Source: Pedobacter sp. N36a
GTDB taxonomy: Bacteria > Bacteroidota > Bacteroidia > Sphingobacteriales > Sphingobacteriaceae
Reading direction: 5' to 3'
NCBI RefSeq assembly: GCF_014472395.1
Contig: NZ_JACSZW010000002.1
Span: forward strand, 186,001 to 250,000
DNA: 64,000 nt
Below the pieces are notes generated by a model. That model was not told the DNA's origin. It searched no databases and saw only the letters and a list, made by a program, of their open reading frames with translations. Positions 62,367-64,000 of the stretch are shown here, one piece after another. The translations under genes were made by a program, and so were the position numbers. Numbering within the stretch: position 1 is the stretch's first letter; every line of letters starts with the position of its first letter.

Positions 62367-64000
62367 ATACCTGGCTATCGGATTTTGTGTGGCATTGGGT
62401 GTTTTTCTCCTGACTGCCGAAACACGCAGAACTCAAAAGGCCCATCTGATCTGGAGATTATTGGCCAGTACTATTGCGGTGATATGCTTTTACTGCTTGT
62501 TATATCCACCAGGTTTTACAGCTAAAAGGAAAGCTGGGGCTCAGGAAATTAATTTACTAAATGGCGATGTGGCTGAGGGCTCGGCGATGGCATCAATTGA
62601 CCATTCAGGTCTGCAAGGTGTAAGTATTAATGCTTTAAAAGGAGTGACTTACTCCCTAGATCATCAGTTGTTTATGAATAATAGGAAGGCTGGAGTTCGC
62701 TTTGTTCCAGATTTGGAGTATTTCCTTAAATCCAATCCTGATTTGCAGGTGATTCATCTTTACGGAAAGGGGCTCAGCCCAGATCAGCTCCAATTGTTAA
62801 AGGAAAAACAGCTCAGCTTTCATCCAGGTCCGGTAAGTGACGGTCTAACTGCAATTAATTGGAATGGTCAGCTGAGCCCCAGTTCTGAATTGATCATACA
62901 GGGAACTTATCAGCATACTGGGGGCACAGCGCCAAAGTTGTTACTAGAAGGGTTGGGTACGAAACTAGATTCGGTCAGTATTACTGAAAAAGGACTGCAA
63001 ATCTTTACTTTAAAAGCGATTCCGCAGCAATCTGGTAAGGCTGTTTTCCGCATCATTGGTATGAAGGGAAAAGACACCTTGTTTACTAATCCTGTTCCTA
63101 TTGAAATTAAGCCATCTCATCCGGTTAGAATTTTGATGCTGGCTTCCAATCCGGATTTTGAATATAAATTCCTTAAAAACTGGCTCTTTGAAAAGAAATA
63201 TCCGTTGATTTTCAGGAGTCGGATCAGCAAAGACAAATACAGCACCGATTTTTTAAATACGGATGTTAATGAGCTACAAACCATTACCGCTGGTTTGCTA
63301 AAAAAAATGGACTTGCTGATTTTGGATGAGGAAGAATTAGCGCAATTGTCTGGAACAGAGCGAGCTCATATAAAACAAGCTTTAAACAATGGTCTGGGCC
63401 TGTTTATGAGGGTAAGCAGTGTGCAATCCAGTGCTGGAATCGCAAATGGAAGCGGTAGGTATGAATCCGAATCACTAAAAAATAAGCCGTTGCGTGCTGG
63501 TTTTACCAATCATGGACCTGTTTTAAGTGCTTTGCCTGTAGAACAGCTGCTGTTCTTGAAAGCGGGTAATGATGATCAACCTTTATTACAGGATGCGAGC
63601 GGTAAGATTCTGGTGAACAGTCAGATTTATGGCATGGGCAGGCAAACGGTTTCCGTCCTCCCAGCTACCTATCAATGGATGTTGAATGGTGCTGTTGGTG
63701 ATTATGCCAGATTTTGGTCTGCCATGGTCAATAAAACGGCAAGGCCTGCTGAAGCGAAGGAAAGATGGACGATCAGCCCTGCAATCCCCGAACTGACTGA
63801 AAGAATCGATATTTCGATTTCTTTGCCTCAAGGAGAAGCAGTTCCTCAGTTTAAAACAGCAGGAGAAATCAGTAGTCCGCTGCAAAATAGGGAGTTGGTT
63901 ACACAATGGCAGTTGAATAACTGGGCTACGCAAACAGGTTGGAATACCCTTCAGGTTGCAGATTTAAGCGATGCTTTTTATGTCTATGAGAAAAGTGATT
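62356..64000 (+). CDS. Last operon gene: membrane protein with GATase-like region (partial)
   Basis: ATG 62356 overlaps the DUF4175 stop and the frame is open to the window edge (548 codons). Two membrane helices lie at the N-terminus (YLAIGFCVALGVFLL and LLASTIAVICFYCLLY). A beta-rich extracytoplasmic region is followed by RILMLASNPDFEYKFLKNWLFEKKY and MDLLILDEEELAQLSG. This resembles the class I glutamine amidotransferase-like domain seen in the last proteins of BatA-type loci. No catalytic Cys is visible. It completes the MoxR-DUF58-BatA-DUF4175 operon. Confidence 0.75.
   Translation, partial: MDFKYLAIGFCVALGVFLLTAETRRTQKAHLIWRLLASTIAVICFYCLLYPPGFTAKRKAGAQEINLLNGDVAEGSAMASIDHSGLQGVSINALKGVTYSLDHQLFMNNRKAGVRFVPDLEYFLKSNPDLQVIHLYGKGLSPDQLQLLKEKQLSFHPGPVSDGLTAINWNGQLSPSSELIIQGTYQHTGGTAPKLLLEGLGTKLDSVSITEKGLQIFTLKAIPQQSGKAVFRIIGMKGKDTLFTNPVPIEIKPSHPVRILMLASNPDFEYKFLKNWLFEKKYPLIFRSRISKDKYSTDFLNTDVNELQTITAGLLKKMDLLILDEEELAQLSGTERAHIKQALNNGLGLFMRVSSVQSSAGIANGSGRYESESLKNKPLRAGFTNHGPVLSALPVEQLLFLKAGNDDQPLLQDASGKILVNSQIYGMGRQTVSVLPATYQWMLNGAVGDYARFWSAMVNKTARPAEAKERWTISPAIPELTERIDISISLPQGEAVPQFKTAGEISSPLQNRELVTQWQLNNWATQTGWNTLQVADLSDAFYVYEKSD

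Overview
The window looks like chromosomal DNA of a Bacteroidota bacterium, most likely Sphingobacteriaceae and Pedobacter-like. The reasons are the moderate A+T richness, the -7 boxes of the TAnnTTTG type in front of several genes, and families typical of that phylum: DUF6377, DUF6266, GH97, DUF3472, a fused ResB/CcsA cytochrome c assembly protein, LytTR two-component genes and a DUF4159/MoxR/DUF58/BatA locus. Several gene products are secreted enzymes. I see no rRNA, tRNA, CRISPR array, prophage or transposase gene.

Region 1 (1-8.4 kb) is unusual. It begins with the tail of a GH2-like glycosidase and a GAF protein, then becomes a run of broken genes. SMP-30/gluconolactonase, a LytS-type sensor kinase, an HxlR regulator, an alcohol dehydrogenase, a YbgC-type thioesterase and a MutS-like ATPase are each reduced to recognisable pieces, often with both ends kept and the middle missing. 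Intact genes are interspersed: a LytTR response regulator, a lipoprotein and a membrane-protein/XRE pair. Further remnants of the same style lie at 32.4-32.8 kb (PaiB and perhaps MocR), 33.4-34.3 kb (aldo/keto reductase) and 40.3 kb (MgtC).

Region 2 (8.4-28.6 kb) holds hydrolases: patatin, a cytosine-deaminase-like amidohydrolase, a GH20 hexosaminidase with PA14 domain divergent from a sulfatase / double SGNH esterase / alpha-beta hydrolase operon, a CocE-type hydrolase, a DUF3472 protein and a GH43 enzyme. Between them are elongation factor P, a quinone reductase, a DUF6266 protein and a degenerate RelA/SpoT-like protein that appears to lack the synthetase metal ligands.

Region 3 (28.9-51.8 kb) holds the ResB-CcsA fusion with a histidine-rich loop, acetyltransferases, a DUF6377 membrane regulator next to a SusB-like GH97, an RBBP9-type hydrolase with an L,D-transpeptidase, a DUF1080 enzyme / propeller-like protein / Gfo-Idh oxidoreductase series, two TatA genes, an AraC regulator, S9 and M28 peptidases and a TruC-like pseudouridine synthase.

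Region 4 (52-64 kb) has small conserved systems of poorly known role: a radical SAM/HhH protein with a stand-alone DUF4130 partner, a HipA-like kinase overlapping a DUF3037 gene, and a long operon of MoxR ATPase, DUF58, BatA-like, DUF4175-like and a last membrane protein that runs off the window, with DUF4159 divergently upstream.
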